The position numbers and the translations under genes were made by a program. A DNA stretch of 64,000 nucleotides from Porphyromonas somerae DSM 23386 (lineage in GTDB: Bacteria > Bacteroidota > Bacteroidia > Bacteroidales > Porphyromonadaceae), in the NCBI RefSeq assembly GCF_000372405.1, contig NZ_AQVC01000001.1, positions 30,250 through 94,249 on the forward strand, read 5' to 3'. The first letter of the stretch is position 1. The number at the start of each line of letters is the position of its first letter. Under the pieces are notes generated by a model, which worked only from the letters and a program-made list of their open reading frames with translations, was not told the origin of the DNA and searched no databases. Below, piece by piece: positions 1-8,532 of the stretch.

Positions 1-821
1 AGGCAGTGGAGAATATCCTCGCTACTTTCCGTGATCAGCAACGCAAGGAGGGGAGAGGAAGCTACCGCTTTTTAAGGGTTACAGACCGTAGTACTGACGG
101 TAAGAGCAACATCGGATGGGGCGAGCCAGTTTGCCCTGTAGGGCTTATCGCAAGTGCCTTTCGTCCAAGCGACGACTCAACCCACTTCCAGTTCTTAGTG
201 CCTAGCAACTTTATGGCGGTCACCTCACTTCGCAAGATGGCTGAGATCCTAACCGCGGTCAACCATTTACCTGAGCTTGCAGCTGAGTGTTCCGCCCTCT
301 CCAATGAGGTGGAGCAGGCACTCCAGAAGTATGCCGTTTACGACCACCCTACCTTTGGTAAGATCTATGCCTACGAGGTGGATGGCTTTGGCAACCACTA
401 CTTGATGGACGATGCCAATGTACCTAGTCTACTAGCAATGCCCTACCTAGGGGATGTCTCGTTGGATGACCCTATCTATCAGAATACCCGCAGGTTTGTG
501 CTGAGTGAGCAGAATCCCTTTTTCTTCAAAGGGAGTGCCGGTGAAGGGATCGGCGGACCACACATTGGGTATGATATGGTATGGCCGATGAGCATTATGA
601 TGAGGGCATTTACCTCAAAGGACGATGCAGAGATTGCCTATTGCCTACAGATGCTACTAGACACCGATGCTGGGACTGGGTTTATGCACGAATCCTTCCA
701 CAAGGATGATGCGACCAACTTCACCCGCGAGTGGTTTGCATGGCAAAATTCTCTATTCGGAGAGCTGATCCTCCGACTAGTAGATGAGGGCAAACTCGAC
801 CTACTCAATCAACTCAAGTGA
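1..821 (+). CDS. Glycoside hydrolase family 125 (exo-alpha-1,6-mannosidase), 3' part
   Basis: About 270 C-terminal residues are present. The frame is open to the window edge, so the true start lies upstream and the GTG at base 6 is probably internal. The family normally has about 480 residues. The blocks GEGIGGPHIGYDMVWPMSIM and TREWFAWQNSLFGELIL match the C-terminal half of GH125 (formerly DUF1237) enzymes, which remove alpha-1,6-mannose from the ends of glycans. The signal peptide region lies outside the window. The stop codon overlaps the next start as TGATG, so the two genes are probably co-transcribed. The family call is firm; the exact substrate is inferred from the family. Confidence 0.85.
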   Translation, partial: AVENILATFRDQQRKEGRGSYRFLRVTDRSTDGKSNIGWGEPVCPVGLIASAFRPSDDSTHFQFLVPSNFMAVTSLRKMAEILTAVNHLPELAAECSALSNEVEQALQKYAVYDHPTFGKIYAYEVDGFGNHYLMDDANVPSLLAMPYLGDVSLDDPIYQNTRRFVLSEQNPFFFKGSAGEGIGGPHIGYDMVWPMSIMMRAFTSKDDAEIAYCLQMLLDTDAGTGFMHESFHKDDATNFTREWFAWQNSLFGELILRLVDEGKLDLLNQLK

Positions 822-1492
822 TGCGACGACTCTCCCTCAGCCTACTGACCCTCCTGATAGCTCTCTCTGCCACAGCACAGAGAGTCGATATCCGTCAGCT
901 ATTTCTCTCAATGCCACAGACCGTGATGCCCACCCTCAGCAAGGAACGTAAGATAGATCTACTAGCTCAGTACGATGCCCATAAGGAGGGGCGTATCTAT
1001 ACCCTAAAGGAGATCCCCAACTCCCTCACCAGCACAGCGTCAAATATCCGTACGCTCACCCAAGACTACCTGGATCTGCAGCTGGATGAGATGAGTAGTA
1101 TGCAGCTAAAGGTGCTACCAAAGGGGTGGCGAGGCTATATGATCAGTATTGTACTGACGAGTGAGGTAGTGCCATGGCAGTCAGTGCTCATCTTTTACGA
1201 TAAGCAATGGCGGCGACTTGATACCTCGAGCTACTTCCGCTTCCCGCCACTAGCTCAGTTGATGACCGACCCTGAGCTTCTGAATCGCAACGATACAAAG
1301 CGGGTGCTCTCGGAAGTCGGTACCCTCGCTTACAGCTATCAATGGTCACCAACGGAGCTACTTTTATCAACCAAAGTCACCACTTTCGACCTACCGCTTT
1401 ACCAAAAACTATATCCCGAAGCGGGACAATGGATAAAGCCAGATGGGGTGACCTATCAATGGAAGAGGGGACAACTAAGGAGCCAAAAATAA
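821..1492 (+). CDS. DUF3256 family exported protein
   Basis: 223 residues. The N-terminus MRRLSLSLLTLLIALSATAQ is a classical signal peptide ending in an Ala-x-Ala-like site, so the protein is exported to the periplasm or surface. The body (VDIRQLFLSMPQTVMPTLSKE, then a compact mixed alpha/beta region) resembles the Bacteroidales DUF3256 family, whose function is unknown. I chose ATG 821 over the GTG immediately before it; that ATG overlaps the upstream stop as TGATG. Its neighbours are a mannosidase and a membrane coiled-coil protein, which does not define a role. Confidence 0.75.
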   Translation: MRRLSLSLLTLLIALSATAQRVDIRQLFLSMPQTVMPTLSKERKIDLLAQYDAHKEGRIYTLKEIPNSLTSTASNIRTLTQDYLDLQLDEMSSMQLKVLPKGWRGYMISIVLTSEVVPWQSVLIFYDKQWRRLDTSSYFRFPPLAQLMTDPELLNRNDTKRVLSEVGTLAYSYQWSPTELLLSTKVTTFDLPLYQKLYPEAGQWIKPDGVTYQWKRGQLRSQK

Positions 1493-1504
1493 AACTGATA
1501 TAGT

Positions 1505-2398
1505 ATGTCTACAGAAGAAGCAAAACGCAAGAAGAAAGCACTCATTATCGTAGGGGCTATCCTACTGGCACTCCTGATAGCGGGTGGCATCTACACCATC
1601 CTTCGCCAGCGTCGCCAACTCACCGACATTCAGAATATCGCTGAGATCGAGAAGCAAGAGCTACAAGAGCAATACAACGAGGTGGCACTTCAGTACGAGG
1701 GCTTCAAGATAGAGGTGAGCAACGACTCCATCCTCCACCAGCTAGAGTCGGAGCAGGCCAAGGTACAACGCCTGATGGAGGAGCTTCGGACAGTGAAGAG
1801 TACCAACGCAGCACGTATCTCCGAGCTACGCCGTGAGCTAGAGACGCTCCGCAAGGTACTCAGGCACTATGTAGTGCAGATTGACTCCCTCAATAGAGCC
1901 AATGCCGAGCTACGCACAGAGAATCAAGAGGTGAAGCGACAGATAAGCCAAGTGACCTCAGAGCGGACACAGCTACGGGAGGAAAAGGCGAAGCTAACCG
2001 AGCAGGTGACCCTTGCTAGCAAGCTCTCTGTCTCTAGCTTCAATGTACGGCGCCTCAATTCAAGAGGGCGGGAGACCAAGCGTATCCAGCAGATGCGTCA
2101 GCTAGAATTCCGCTTTACAATTGATAAGAATGTCACCGCCGAACCAGGCTTCCGCGACATCTATATGCGTATCATCACCCCCGACGAGGTACTTCTACAG
2201 AAGCCCGCCGAGAGCGGTCACTTCAATTTTGAAGGGGGCAAAGTACCCTACTCTATCAAGCGACAGGTGGAGTATGGTGGCGAGGCAACGACCCTCACTA
2301 TGTACTGGGATATAGAGGAATATCTAGTGGAGGGCAACTATCGTGTAGAGATCTTTGCCGATGGCTACATCATCGGTCGATTTACCTTTGCACTCTAA
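1505..2398 (+). CDS. Membrane-anchored coiled-coil protein of unknown function
   Basis: 297 residues. A lysine-rich start (KRKKK) precedes one transmembrane helix at about 11-33. A long heptad-rich coiled coil then runs from about 38 to 170, with many Glu/Leu/Arg repeats (ELRRELETLRKVL, SERTQLREEKAKLTEQV). The last 120 residues are predicted mostly beta and end in GNYRVEIFADGYIIGRFTFAL. This points to a single-pass envelope protein with a rod and a distal beta domain. Automatic pipelines often mislabel such proteins as SMC-like; there is no Walker motif here. It lies 12 bp after the DUF3256 gene. I do not recognise a function. Confidence 0.8.
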   Translation: MSTEEAKRKKKALIIVGAILLALLIAGGIYTILRQRRQLTDIQNIAEIEKQELQEQYNEVALQYEGFKIEVSNDSILHQLESEQAKVQRLMEELRTVKSTNAARISELRRELETLRKVLRHYVVQIDSLNRANAELRTENQEVKRQISQVTSERTQLREEKAKLTEQVTLASKLSVSSFNVRRLNSRGRETKRIQQMRQLEFRFTIDKNVTAEPGFRDIYMRIITPDEVLLQKPAESGHFNFEGGKVPYSIKRQVEYGGEATTLTMYWDIEEYLVEGNYRVEIFADGYIIGRFTFAL

Positions 2399-2412
2399 GG
2401 ACTCTACCAGCT

Positions 2413-2904
2413 ATGCCAGACCCACAATACAATAGCCACAATAAGGAGGAATACCCACCGATGCACACCGCCGAGCACATCATCAATCAGGCTATGTGCC
2501 GTCTCTTTGATACCGGGCGGAGCATCAATGCCCACGTGGAGCGCAAGAAGTCACGGCTAGACTTCCACACCACCCAACCAATGGGCGACAAGGAGGCGCA
2601 GCTACTCGAGGAGGAGGTAAATAGGATAATCCTACAAGACCTACCCGTCACCTACCTCACCACCACACGCCAAGAGGCGGAGCAGTACGATGTAGACCTT
2701 AGTCGCATCCCCCACGACTCCTCAGAGGCGGTACGCATTGTGCAGGTGGGCGATTACGATACCTGCCTCTGCATCGGTAGCCATGTGGCACACACTCAGC
2801 AGATAGGGCGGGTAGAGATCTACTCCAATGCCTACGACCCTGAGCGCGCCAGGTGGCGTATCCGCTACCGCCTTTACGAGAGCGACTCCACATTTGATGA
2901 ATAA
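2413..2904 (+). CDS. AlaX-like aminoacyl-tRNA editing (SAD domain) protein
   Basis: 163 residues. The protein has both zinc half-sites of the second additional domain of alanyl/threonyl-tRNA synthetases: H18-x3-H22 in MHTAEHIINQAM and C120-x3-H124 in CIGSHVAHT. Free-standing proteins of this family hydrolyse mischarged Ser- or Gly-tRNA(Ala) in trans. At 163 residues it is a short AlaX type with no synthetase domain. An internal ATG at residue 17 would start just before the first motif, so the start is uncertain. It lies in a tight run of same-strand genes and is probably co-transcribed with its neighbours. The exact tRNA specificity cannot be read from the sequence. Confidence 0.8.
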   Translation: MPDPQYNSHNKEEYPPMHTAEHIINQAMCRLFDTGRSINAHVERKKSRLDFHTTQPMGDKEAQLLEEEVNRIILQDLPVTYLTTTRQEAEQYDVDLSRIPHDSSEAVRIVQVGDYDTCLCIGSHVAHTQQIGRVEIYSNAYDPERARWRIRYRLYESDSTFDE

Positions 2905-2919
2905 ATAAACACAGATTAT

Positions 2920-3300
2920 ATGATAGAGCTAAAGAGCCGATTCGATCACTTCAACTTCAATGTCTTTGACCTCGAGAAGAGCCTCCGCTTTTATGAGCAA
3001 GCACTTGGCCTAAAGGAGGTGAGGAGAAAGGAGGCCTCCGACGGTTCCTTTATCCTAGTATACCTCGGTGACGGTACCACCAGCTTTACGCTAGAGCTCA
3101 CTTGGCTACGCGACCGCAAGGAGCCCTACAATCTTGGCGACCTCGAATATCACCTCTGCCTTCGTGTAGAGGGCGACTACGACCAATGGCGAGAGTATCA
3201 CCGCGAGATGGGCTGTATCTGCTTCGAAAATCACGAGATGGGTCTTTACTTTATCCAAGACCCCGATGGGTATTGGATTGAGGTGCTTCCACTCAAGTAA
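2920..3300 (+). CDS. gloA: Glyoxalase I family metalloenzyme
   Basis: 126 residues, a single vicinal-oxygen-chelate unit. The four metal ligands expected for bacterial lactoylglutathione lyase are in place: H10 (FDHFNF), E59 (FTLELTW), H78 (LEYHLCL) and E121 (YWIEVLP). The length and spacing match GlxI of the Ni-dependent bacterial type. The enzyme isomerises the hemithioacetal of methylglyoxal and a thiol. Bacteroidetes often lack glutathione, so the thiol partner is uncertain. It sits 15 bp after the AlaX-like gene and 12 bp before the S24 regulator. Confidence 0.85.
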   Translation: MIELKSRFDHFNFNVFDLEKSLRFYEQALGLKEVRRKEASDGSFILVYLGDGTTSFTLELTWLRDRKEPYNLGDLEYHLCLRVEGDYDQWREYHREMGCICFENHEMGLYFIQDPDGYWIEVLPLK

Positions 3301-3312
3301 CCACTCAGCTCT

Positions 3313-4326
3313 ATGGCACAGAAACCACCTATCGACCCCAAGCACAAGCTACAGATCAAGCGTCGGCTCCTCAAGATATACGAGAGCCTAGTCAGCAGGG
3401 ATCTGATTGAAAACTATGCCGATCTTTCGGAGAAGTTGGAGATGAATATCTCCACCGTACGAGGGGCCTTTAGCCTTGCTTCGGAGTATCTGTCGCATCG
3501 CTTCCTAGACCGATTTCTGGAGGTCTATGGAAAGGAGTACTCAAGCGACTGGCTCTACGATGGTACCGGCAATATGAGGACCAAGCTAGAGGTGGATCCC
3601 GATGAGGCAAGTGGTGCCCGCTGGAAACGTGTCGCTTACGTGGTAGAGCAGGAGGGATACAGCGTGCAAGACTTTGCAAAGGAGATTGGTCTCACCCACC
3701 CTAGCACTATCTATAGAGCTTTGCAAAATAAGACACGGCCCAGCAACAATACCATGCAGCTCATCTATGAGCGCTTCCCGCAATATGGCAGAGAATGGCT
3801 CCTGTGGGGGCGAGGGGAGGTCTATATCAAGCCGCTACAAGAGCCTGGGGTAGAGAGTGCAACGCCCTACAAAGTGGCGGAGATGATGGAGTTTCCTATT
3901 ATCCCAGATGCTGCTGTAGCTGGCCGACTCACAGGATATGGAGACCCCGATCCTGAAGGGTTGCTGACCCTTTCCGTCCCAGTCGATCGCAGGTACAAAG
4001 GTCGCTACTATATCTTCACCGTCCGAGGTGCCTCTATGGACGACGGCACCACCAACGCCCTTTGCGATGGGGATAAGGTACTTTGTCGCGAAGTGGCACG
4101 GGAGTATTGGTCATTAGGTCTACACCGTAAGAACTGGTACTACTTTGTCTTTGCCACCTACTCCGAGGGCATCATCATCAAAAAGGTAATTGACCAAGAC
4201 CTCGAAAATGACACCATCACCTGTCATAGCCTCAACCCCGAATATCCCGACATCGTGCTTCACCTAAAAGACATCATAGGGGTATACAACGTAGTGGAAT
4301 TGGTCAGCCGCTCCATGAAGTACTAA
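3313..4326 (+). CDS. S24 (LexA/CI-type) self-cleaving transcriptional regulator with two helix-turn-helix regions
   Basis: 337 residues, longer than LexA (about 200). The N-terminal half has two HTH-like segments, at about 30-60 (LSEKLEMNISTVRGAFSLAS) and 112-145 (FAKEIGLTHPSTIYRALQNK). The C-terminal half is an S24 peptidase fold: an Ala-Gly cleavage site at 203-204 (AAVAGRL), the nucleophile Ser241 (GASMDDG) and a Lys general base at 290 or 291 (IIIKKV). This predicts a repressor that cleaves itself upon RecA-ssDNA or a similar signal. No phage genes lie nearby, so it is an orphan. It ends the first operon and is followed by a repeat element and a bidirectional terminator. Confidence 0.85.
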   Translation: MAQKPPIDPKHKLQIKRRLLKIYESLVSRDLIENYADLSEKLEMNISTVRGAFSLASEYLSHRFLDRFLEVYGKEYSSDWLYDGTGNMRTKLEVDPDEASGARWKRVAYVVEQEGYSVQDFAKEIGLTHPSTIYRALQNKTRPSNNTMQLIYERFPQYGREWLLWGRGEVYIKPLQEPGVESATPYKVAEMMEFPIIPDAAVAGRLTGYGDPDPEGLLTLSVPVDRRYKGRYYIFTVRGASMDDGTTNALCDGDKVLCREVAREYWSLGLHRKNWYYFVFATYSEGIIIKKVIDQDLENDTITCHSLNPEYPDIVLHLKDIIGVYNVVELVSRSMKY

Positions 4327-4401
4327 CACCCAAATACACCTCCAATACAGGTGGATTTCAGCCCCCTTATAACCAACTGATAACCAACTCCCTACCAAGG
4401 T

Positions 4402-4497
4402 AAAAATTGAGATGCAACTAAGCAATTGGTTAGTTGCATCTCGTCATTTGCTTAGTTGCAACTCGTCGATCGCTTAGTTGCAACTCCACTTTTGCTC
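4402..4497 (-). repeat. Dispersed triple 22-bp repeat element, copy 1
   Basis: Read on the minus strand, this holds three units of the form GAG(T/A)TGCAACTAA(G/C)C plus a 7-nt variable spacer (22-bp period). The last unit is closed by its own inverted copy, TTAGTTGCATCTC, followed by a T-rich tract. Copies with the same order occur at 27826-27917 and 38825-38910. No reading frame is present. Confidence 0.8.
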
Positions 4498-4525
4498 CCC
4501 TATACAGGTACCATAAATAAATTAT

Positions 4526-4565
4526 ATAGGCCGAAAGGGCAATTGCCCCTTCGGCCTATTTTTGT
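4526..4565. terminator. Bidirectional intrinsic terminator between convergent genes
   Basis: A 13-bp stem with one mismatch (AGGCCGAAAGGGC, loop AATT, then its complement) is followed by TTTTTGTTT on the plus strand and by an A/T-rich tract that reads T-rich on the minus strand. It separates the S24 gene from the convergent outer-membrane protein gene. Confidence 0.85.
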
Positions 4566-4586
4566 TTATAGAGTGCTCTCTAAAGA

Positions 4587-5090
4587 TTAGAGCTTAAAGG
4601 AGAGACCTACATTGGCATAAGAATATCCATATCCTAGCTCAAGGAACATACCCACCGTTGGAGTAAAGAAGTAGCGAGCACCAATGTGAGTACCCCAGTC
4701 AAAGTCATGTGTCCACTTATTAATATCCACCCCTTCTTTCTTGTCTTTGTAGTGGTAGCCATAAGCACCGAGCATCAAGGAGAAGTAAGTATCTAGCTCA
4801 GGGATAAAGTGGTAGTGCATCGCTACACGAGGGCCAACGACATACCCTAGAGTATGCTTGCCTAGGACCACACCACCGAGGGCACCTACAGAGAGGGCAG
4901 CATCAGGGCTTTGGAATAGATTATCTACCACACCATAGTCGTAAGAGGCGTAGATAGGGAGCGAACTGCTAGTGATACCAAGGCTACCAGATACGATGCT
5001 AGTGCCTTTTTGCATTACATTCTGAGCATTGGCTTGTAGACCAAATAGAGCTACGACAGCCATTACTGCGAGGGCTAATTTTCTCTTCAT
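4587..5090 (-). CDS. Small outer-membrane beta-barrel protein
   Basis: 167 residues. A signal peptide (MKRKLALAVMAVVALFGLQANAQ) is followed by alternating hydrophobic/aromatic strands rich in Gly and Tyr (YASYDYG, LMLGAYGYHYK, LELGYGYSYANVGLSFKL). The chain ends in a strand with a terminal hydrophobic residue, as in eight-stranded OmpW/OmpX-like barrels. No enzymatic motif is seen. It is transcribed alone, from a promoter at 5132-5139, and ends at the terminator at 4526-4565. The function is unknown; it is probably a surface or permeability protein. Confidence 0.75.
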   Translation of the reverse strand: MKRKLALAVMAVVALFGLQANAQNVMQKGTSIVSGSLGITSSSLPIYASYDYGVVDNLFQSPDAALSVGALGGVVLGKHTLGYVVGPRVAMHYHFIPELDTYFSLMLGAYGYHYKDKKEGVDINKWTHDFDWGTHIGARYFFTPTVGMFLELGYGYSYANVGLSFKL

Positions 5091-5131
5091 AACATTTAAT
5101 TTATTAGTTTATCTGATACTATTATCTACCA

Positions 5132-5139
5132 CAAAGGTA
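5132..5139 (-). promoter_or_regulatory. Bacteroidetes -7 element for the outer-membrane protein gene
   Basis: The minus strand reads TACCTTTG, matching the Bacteroidetes sigma-ABfr -7 consensus TAnnTTTG, about 42 bp upstream of the start codon. No convincing -33 TTTG was identified. Confidence 0.6.
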
Positions 5140-5214
5140 CTCTTTTTCTTGAAAATTGGTAGATCTTTCCCTTCTTTTCCTTCAACCGCCACTATCGGTT
5201 TATGGAAAAATAGG

Positions 5215-5222
5215 TATCTTTG
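5215..5222 (+). promoter_or_regulatory. Bacteroidetes -7 element for the HU/SPOR-thiL-thyA-folA operon
   Basis: TATCTTTG, 33 bp before the start of the HU/SPOR gene. It is preceded by AAAATAGG, the same context as the promoter at 9260-9267, where the string AAAATAGGTATCTTTG is repeated. Confidence 0.65.
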
Positions 5223-5254
5223 TGTGATAGGAGAATGAATTATAAGGTAGAATT

Positions 5255-6202
5255 ATGAGACGACTAACGAGGCAAATAGAGCAACTTCTCTACACTGAGG
5301 AGTGCGTAGTGGTACCAGGGATCGGTGGTTTTTTGGTGCATCACGAGCCAGCAGTGGCAGATGAACAGAAGGGGCTAATCTATCCAGGGCGCTGTCGCAT
5401 TTCCTTCAATGCAGCACTGAAGGATAATGATGGGGTGCTGGTGAAGAGCTACAGCGATGCCTTTTCCTTTGGCTATCGCCGCTCCCTCTCTATTATGGAG
5501 AAGGACATTGAGGAGCTCCGAGCCCAACTACTCTCTAGCGGAGTAGTGGAGATCGGCGAAGTGGGCAAGTTGGTACAGTCGAAAGGGGAGATGAATCTCA
5601 CCTTTATCCCCAATCCACACCACCCCTTCTCCATTGACTACTACGGTCTTCGCCCAGTGGCAATGCTACCTCGCCCCAAAGCAGCCACAAAAGTGCCAGA
5701 GCAACGGGCTGGTCTCAAGGGGCATATCTACTACCTACCTATCAATCTAAGAAGCCTCGGATATGGCTCAGTAGCTGCTGCAATGGTGGCGATGGCGATC
5801 TTCATTCCCAATCAAAAGCTACAGTCACCTAGCAACGTAACGCAATACCAAGCTGGCTTCCTCACAGAGCAAGTGGCGGAGCAGAAGGAGGAGCCCACAC
5901 CAGTGGTAGAGGAGGTACAAGCACCTACTTTTGAAGGCTTCCGTATCACGGAGGGGAGCGAGCAGCCAGGTCGCTACTATGTGGTGGTGGCAACGCTTCC
6001 AAATGAGACCATGGCTCATAAGTTTATCAATGAAAATAGCAACTACCTTCGCTTTGCCGATGAGGGGGGTGTACTGATTTCTAGCCGGGGGCTACACCGC
6101 TTCTATGCCGCTAGCTTTGAAACAAGTGAGGAGGCACAAACCTATCTCCGTGAGCTAACGAAGGAGGAGGCATTTAGCACCGCCTGGATCCATAAGCAAT
6201 AA
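5255..6202 (+). CDS. HU-CCDC81 and SPOR domain membrane protein
   Basis: 315 residues. The N-terminal 130 residues (IEQLLYTEECVVVPGIGGFL) match the HU-like CCDC81 domain found in Bacteroidetes. A hydrophobic segment at about 170-187 (GSVAAAMVAMAIFIP) is a probable transmembrane helix. The C-terminal 70 residues (RYYVVVATLPNETMAHKFIN) form a SPOR peptidoglycan-binding domain. A cytoplasmic HU-like domain tethered through the membrane to denuded peptidoglycan fits a link between nucleoid and septum, but that is inference. The gene is first in an operon and ends 7 bp before thiL. Confidence 0.85.
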   Translation: MRRLTRQIEQLLYTEECVVVPGIGGFLVHHEPAVADEQKGLIYPGRCRISFNAALKDNDGVLVKSYSDAFSFGYRRSLSIMEKDIEELRAQLLSSGVVEIGEVGKLVQSKGEMNLTFIPNPHHPFSIDYYGLRPVAMLPRPKAATKVPEQRAGLKGHIYYLPINLRSLGYGSVAAAMVAMAIFIPNQKLQSPSNVTQYQAGFLTEQVAEQKEEPTPVVEEVQAPTFEGFRITEGSEQPGRYYVVVATLPNETMAHKFINENSNYLRFADEGGVLISSRGLHRFYAASFETSEEAQTYLRELTKEEAFSTAWIHKQ

Positions 6203-6209
6203 ATGACCC

Positions 6210-7241
6210 ATGGAGATCAGCAAGTTGGGAGCCTTTGGACTCCGCGACCATATCATTGAGGGGCTGGAGGAGACCTGCCATGCCTCTACGCTATTGGGGT
6301 TAACGGACGATGCCGCATTGGTAGCCCCCACCTCGGGGGAGCAACAATTGGTGGCGAGCCAATTGCTACTAGAGGGCATCCACTTCGACCTCGTCTACTT
6401 TCCCCTTCAATACTTAGGCTTTAAGGCTGTCACCTCGGCCGTGGCAGAAATCATTGGCATGGGTGGAACGCCACGACAACTAACGCTCTCCCTTGGCCTT
6501 TCACAGAGGTTCAAGGTGGAGGATGTAGATGTCTTGATGCTTGGGGTGAAGGATGCTTTGGCACTATATAATATTGACTTGGTAGGGCTAGAAGTGAGCA
6601 GTTCGTACACAGGCCTCACCATTGCGGTGACGGCACTCGGCAGTGTGGCCATTGGGGAGGAGCTACGCCGAAGTGGTGCGAAGAAAAATGACCTCCTTTG
6701 CCTTACCGGCAATGTAGGGGCCGCCTACATGGGGTTGCAGCTACTGATTAGGGAAAAGGTGGCTTTTGATGGAACAGCTGACTTCGCTCCTCAATTTGAC
6801 GGTCGTGAATATATTCTTCAGAGACAGATGAAGCCGATTGCTCGGTTGGATATCTTGAGGCAGTTACAAGCGGCTGGCATCAAACCGACGGCGATGATCA
6901 GCGTTCGTGACGGTCTGGCGAGCGACCTACTTCAGCTCTGCCACGCCTCGGGTGTAGGAGCTCGCATCTATGAAAAAGCGATTCCGATAGACCACGAGAC
7001 AGTGGGTATGGCAGACGAGCTGGGGCTTTCGCCCACCTTAGTAGGGATGAATGGCGGAGACGACTTTGAGCTACTCTTTACCATTCCACTCGGACTAAAG
7101 GATCTGGTGGATGCAATGGAGGATGTTCGGCAGATCGGTTTTATCACCGAAGCAGAGGATAGCGTGCGACTAGTCTCCTCGGGAGGTAGTGAAACGACAA
7201 TTGTGGCACAAGGATATCATAGAGAGGAGGAGGACGAATGA
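6210..7241 (+). CDS. thiL: ThiL-family (thiamine-monophosphate kinase-like) protein with altered active site
   Basis: 343 residues, full length for ThiL, and collinear with the family (GAFGLRDHI at the start, [20 protein letters not shown]). ThiL phosphorylates thiamine phosphate to the diphosphate. Several acidic residues that family members use for Mg-ATP are replaced: the expected GDDAA reads LTDDAA, TDLLLEG reads SQLLLEG (Asp to Gln51), the Asp of the NLSD-like block is Glu80, GGD reads GLE128, and MIDISDGL reads MISVRDGL (Asp to Ser231). D33, D34 and D234 remain. The reading frame is intact. It is translationally coupled to thyA (4-bp overlap). It may be a weak or repurposed enzyme; the fold assignment is firm, the activity is not. 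Confidence 0.8.
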   Translation: MEISKLGAFGLRDHIIEGLEETCHASTLLGLTDDAALVAPTSGEQQLVASQLLLEGIHFDLVYFPLQYLGFKAVTSAVAEIIGMGGTPRQLTLSLGLSQRFKVEDVDVLMLGVKDALALYNIDLVGLEVSSSYTGLTIAVTALGSVAIGEELRRSGAKKNDLLCLTGNVGAAYMGLQLLIREKVAFDGTADFAPQFDGREYILQRQMKPIARLDILRQLQAAGIKPTAMISVRDGLASDLLQLCHASGVGARIYEKAIPIDHETVGMADELGLSPTLVGMNGGDDFELLFTIPLGLKDLVDAMEDVRQIGFITEAEDSVRLVSSGGSETTIVAQGYHREEEDE

Positions 7242-8032
7242 AACAATACCAAGAGCTACTGAGGAAGATCCTCGATGAAGGGGTGGAGAAGAGCGACCGT
7301 ACTGGCACTGGTACTAAGAGCCTATTTGGGTATCAGATGCGGTTTGACCTCTCGGAGGGTTTCCCACTTCTTACCACGAAGAAGCTACACCTGAAGAGCA
7401 TCATCTACGAACTCTTGTGGTTTATCAAGGGCGATACCAATGTCCACTACCTACAAGAGCACGGGGTGCGGATATGGAATGAGTGGGCCGATGAAGCGGG
7501 CGATCTCGGTCCGATTTATGGGGCACAGTGGCGGCATTGGCGTGATGCCAAAGGGCAGGAGCACGACCAGCTGGCAGAGGCTATTGAAACGATCAAGAGT
7601 CATCCCGATAGCCGACGGATCATCGTGAGTGCGTGGAATGTAGGGCAGCTGCAGGAGATGCACTTGCCCCCTTGCCACCTACTCTTTCAGTTTTACGTAG
7701 CGGAGGGTCGCCTCAGCCTGCAACTCTATCAGCGTAGTGCCGATGTTTTCCTCGGCGTTCCTTTCAACATTGCCAGCTACGCCTTGCTACTAATGATGGT
7801 GGCGAAGGTTACGGGGCTAAAGCCGGGCACCTTTGTCCACACCCTTGGTGATGCCCACCTTTATCTCAATCACCTAGAGCAGGCACGGATACAATTGGGT
7901 CGGGAGCCACGAGCTTTGCCGAAGATGAATATCGTGCGGGAGGTGACGTCGATTGACGACTTTAGGTTTGAGGATTTCGAACTCGTGGGCTACGACCCTC
8001 ATCCACACATCAAAGCGGAGGTATCGGTATGA
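7238..8032 (+). CDS. thyA: Thymidylate synthase
   Basis: 264 residues, the canonical length. The enzyme converts dUMP and 5,10-methylene-THF to dTMP and dihydrofolate. The catalytic Cys146 lies in [12 protein letters not shown], with the [17 protein letters not shown] block after it, the N-terminal RTGTGT phosphate-binding segment at 21-26, and the C-terminal [11 protein letters not shown]. It overlaps thiL and folA by 4 bp each. Pairing with folA is functional: DHFR recycles the dihydrofolate it produces. Confidence 0.97.
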   Translation: MKQYQELLRKILDEGVEKSDRTGTGTKSLFGYQMRFDLSEGFPLLTTKKLHLKSIIYELLWFIKGDTNVHYLQEHGVRIWNEWADEAGDLGPIYGAQWRHWRDAKGQEHDQLAEAIETIKSHPDSRRIIVSAWNVGQLQEMHLPPCHLLFQFYVAEGRLSLQLYQRSADVFLGVPFNIASYALLLMMVAKVTGLKPGTFVHTLGDAHLYLNHLEQARIQLGREPRALPKMNIVREVTSIDDFRFEDFELVGYDPHPHIKAEVSV

Positions 8033-8532
8033 AATCAGAGCTACACATTATTGTCGCTATTGCGGATAACGGGGCGATAGGACTGAAGGGCGATATGCCA
8101 TGGGGACGGCAACTCCCTGCCGATCTGCGTCACTTCAAGGAGACCACTATGGGCTATCCGATTGTGATGGGACGCAAAACTTTTGAGAGTCTCCCTAAGG
8201 GGGCACTTCCAGGGCGGCAGAATATTGTGGTCACCCGCAACACCGCCTACCACGCAGAAGGGGCGGAAGTGGTTCATAGCCTCGAGGAGGCGATGGAGGT
8301 AGCGGAGGGGGAGAAGCTCTTCCTCATCGGTGGAGGGGAGCTGTACCGACAGGGGATAGCTTTGGCCGATCAGCTGCATGTGACGCTGGTTCACCATCAA
8401 TGGCCTGAGGCAGATACTTTCTTTCCCGACATTGATATCGACCTTTGGGAGTGCACACAAAATGAGCCCCACGAGGCGGATGAGCGTAACGCTTTCCCCT
8501 ACTCCTTTACCACCTGGAAGCGAAAAGCATAA
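8029..8532 (+). CDS. folA: Dihydrofolate reductase
   Basis: 167 residues. Recognised by [18 protein letters not shown], the substrate-binding acid D32 in [12 protein letters not shown], the NADPH-binding [23 protein letters not shown] region, and [10 protein letters not shown]. It reduces dihydrofolate to tetrahydrofolate with NADPH, restoring the cofactor consumed by ThyA. It overlaps thyA by 4 bp (ATGA) and rluA by 1 bp (TAATG), so the five genes from 5255 form one operon. Confidence 0.96.
   Translation: MKSELHIIVAIADNGAIGLKGDMPWGRQLPADLRHFKETTMGYPIVMGRKTFESLPKGALPGRQNIVVTRNTAYHAEGAEVVHSLEEAMEVAEGEKLFLIGGGELYRQGIALADQLHVTLVHHQWPEADTFFPDIDIDLWECTQNEPHEADERNAFPYSFTTWKRKA

Noticed and set aside
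4402-4497. Resemblance of the three 22-bp repeats to a CRISPR array
   Set aside because: Repeats are only 15 bp, the 7-nt spacers are semi-conserved between loci, there are never more than three units, and no cas gene is present.
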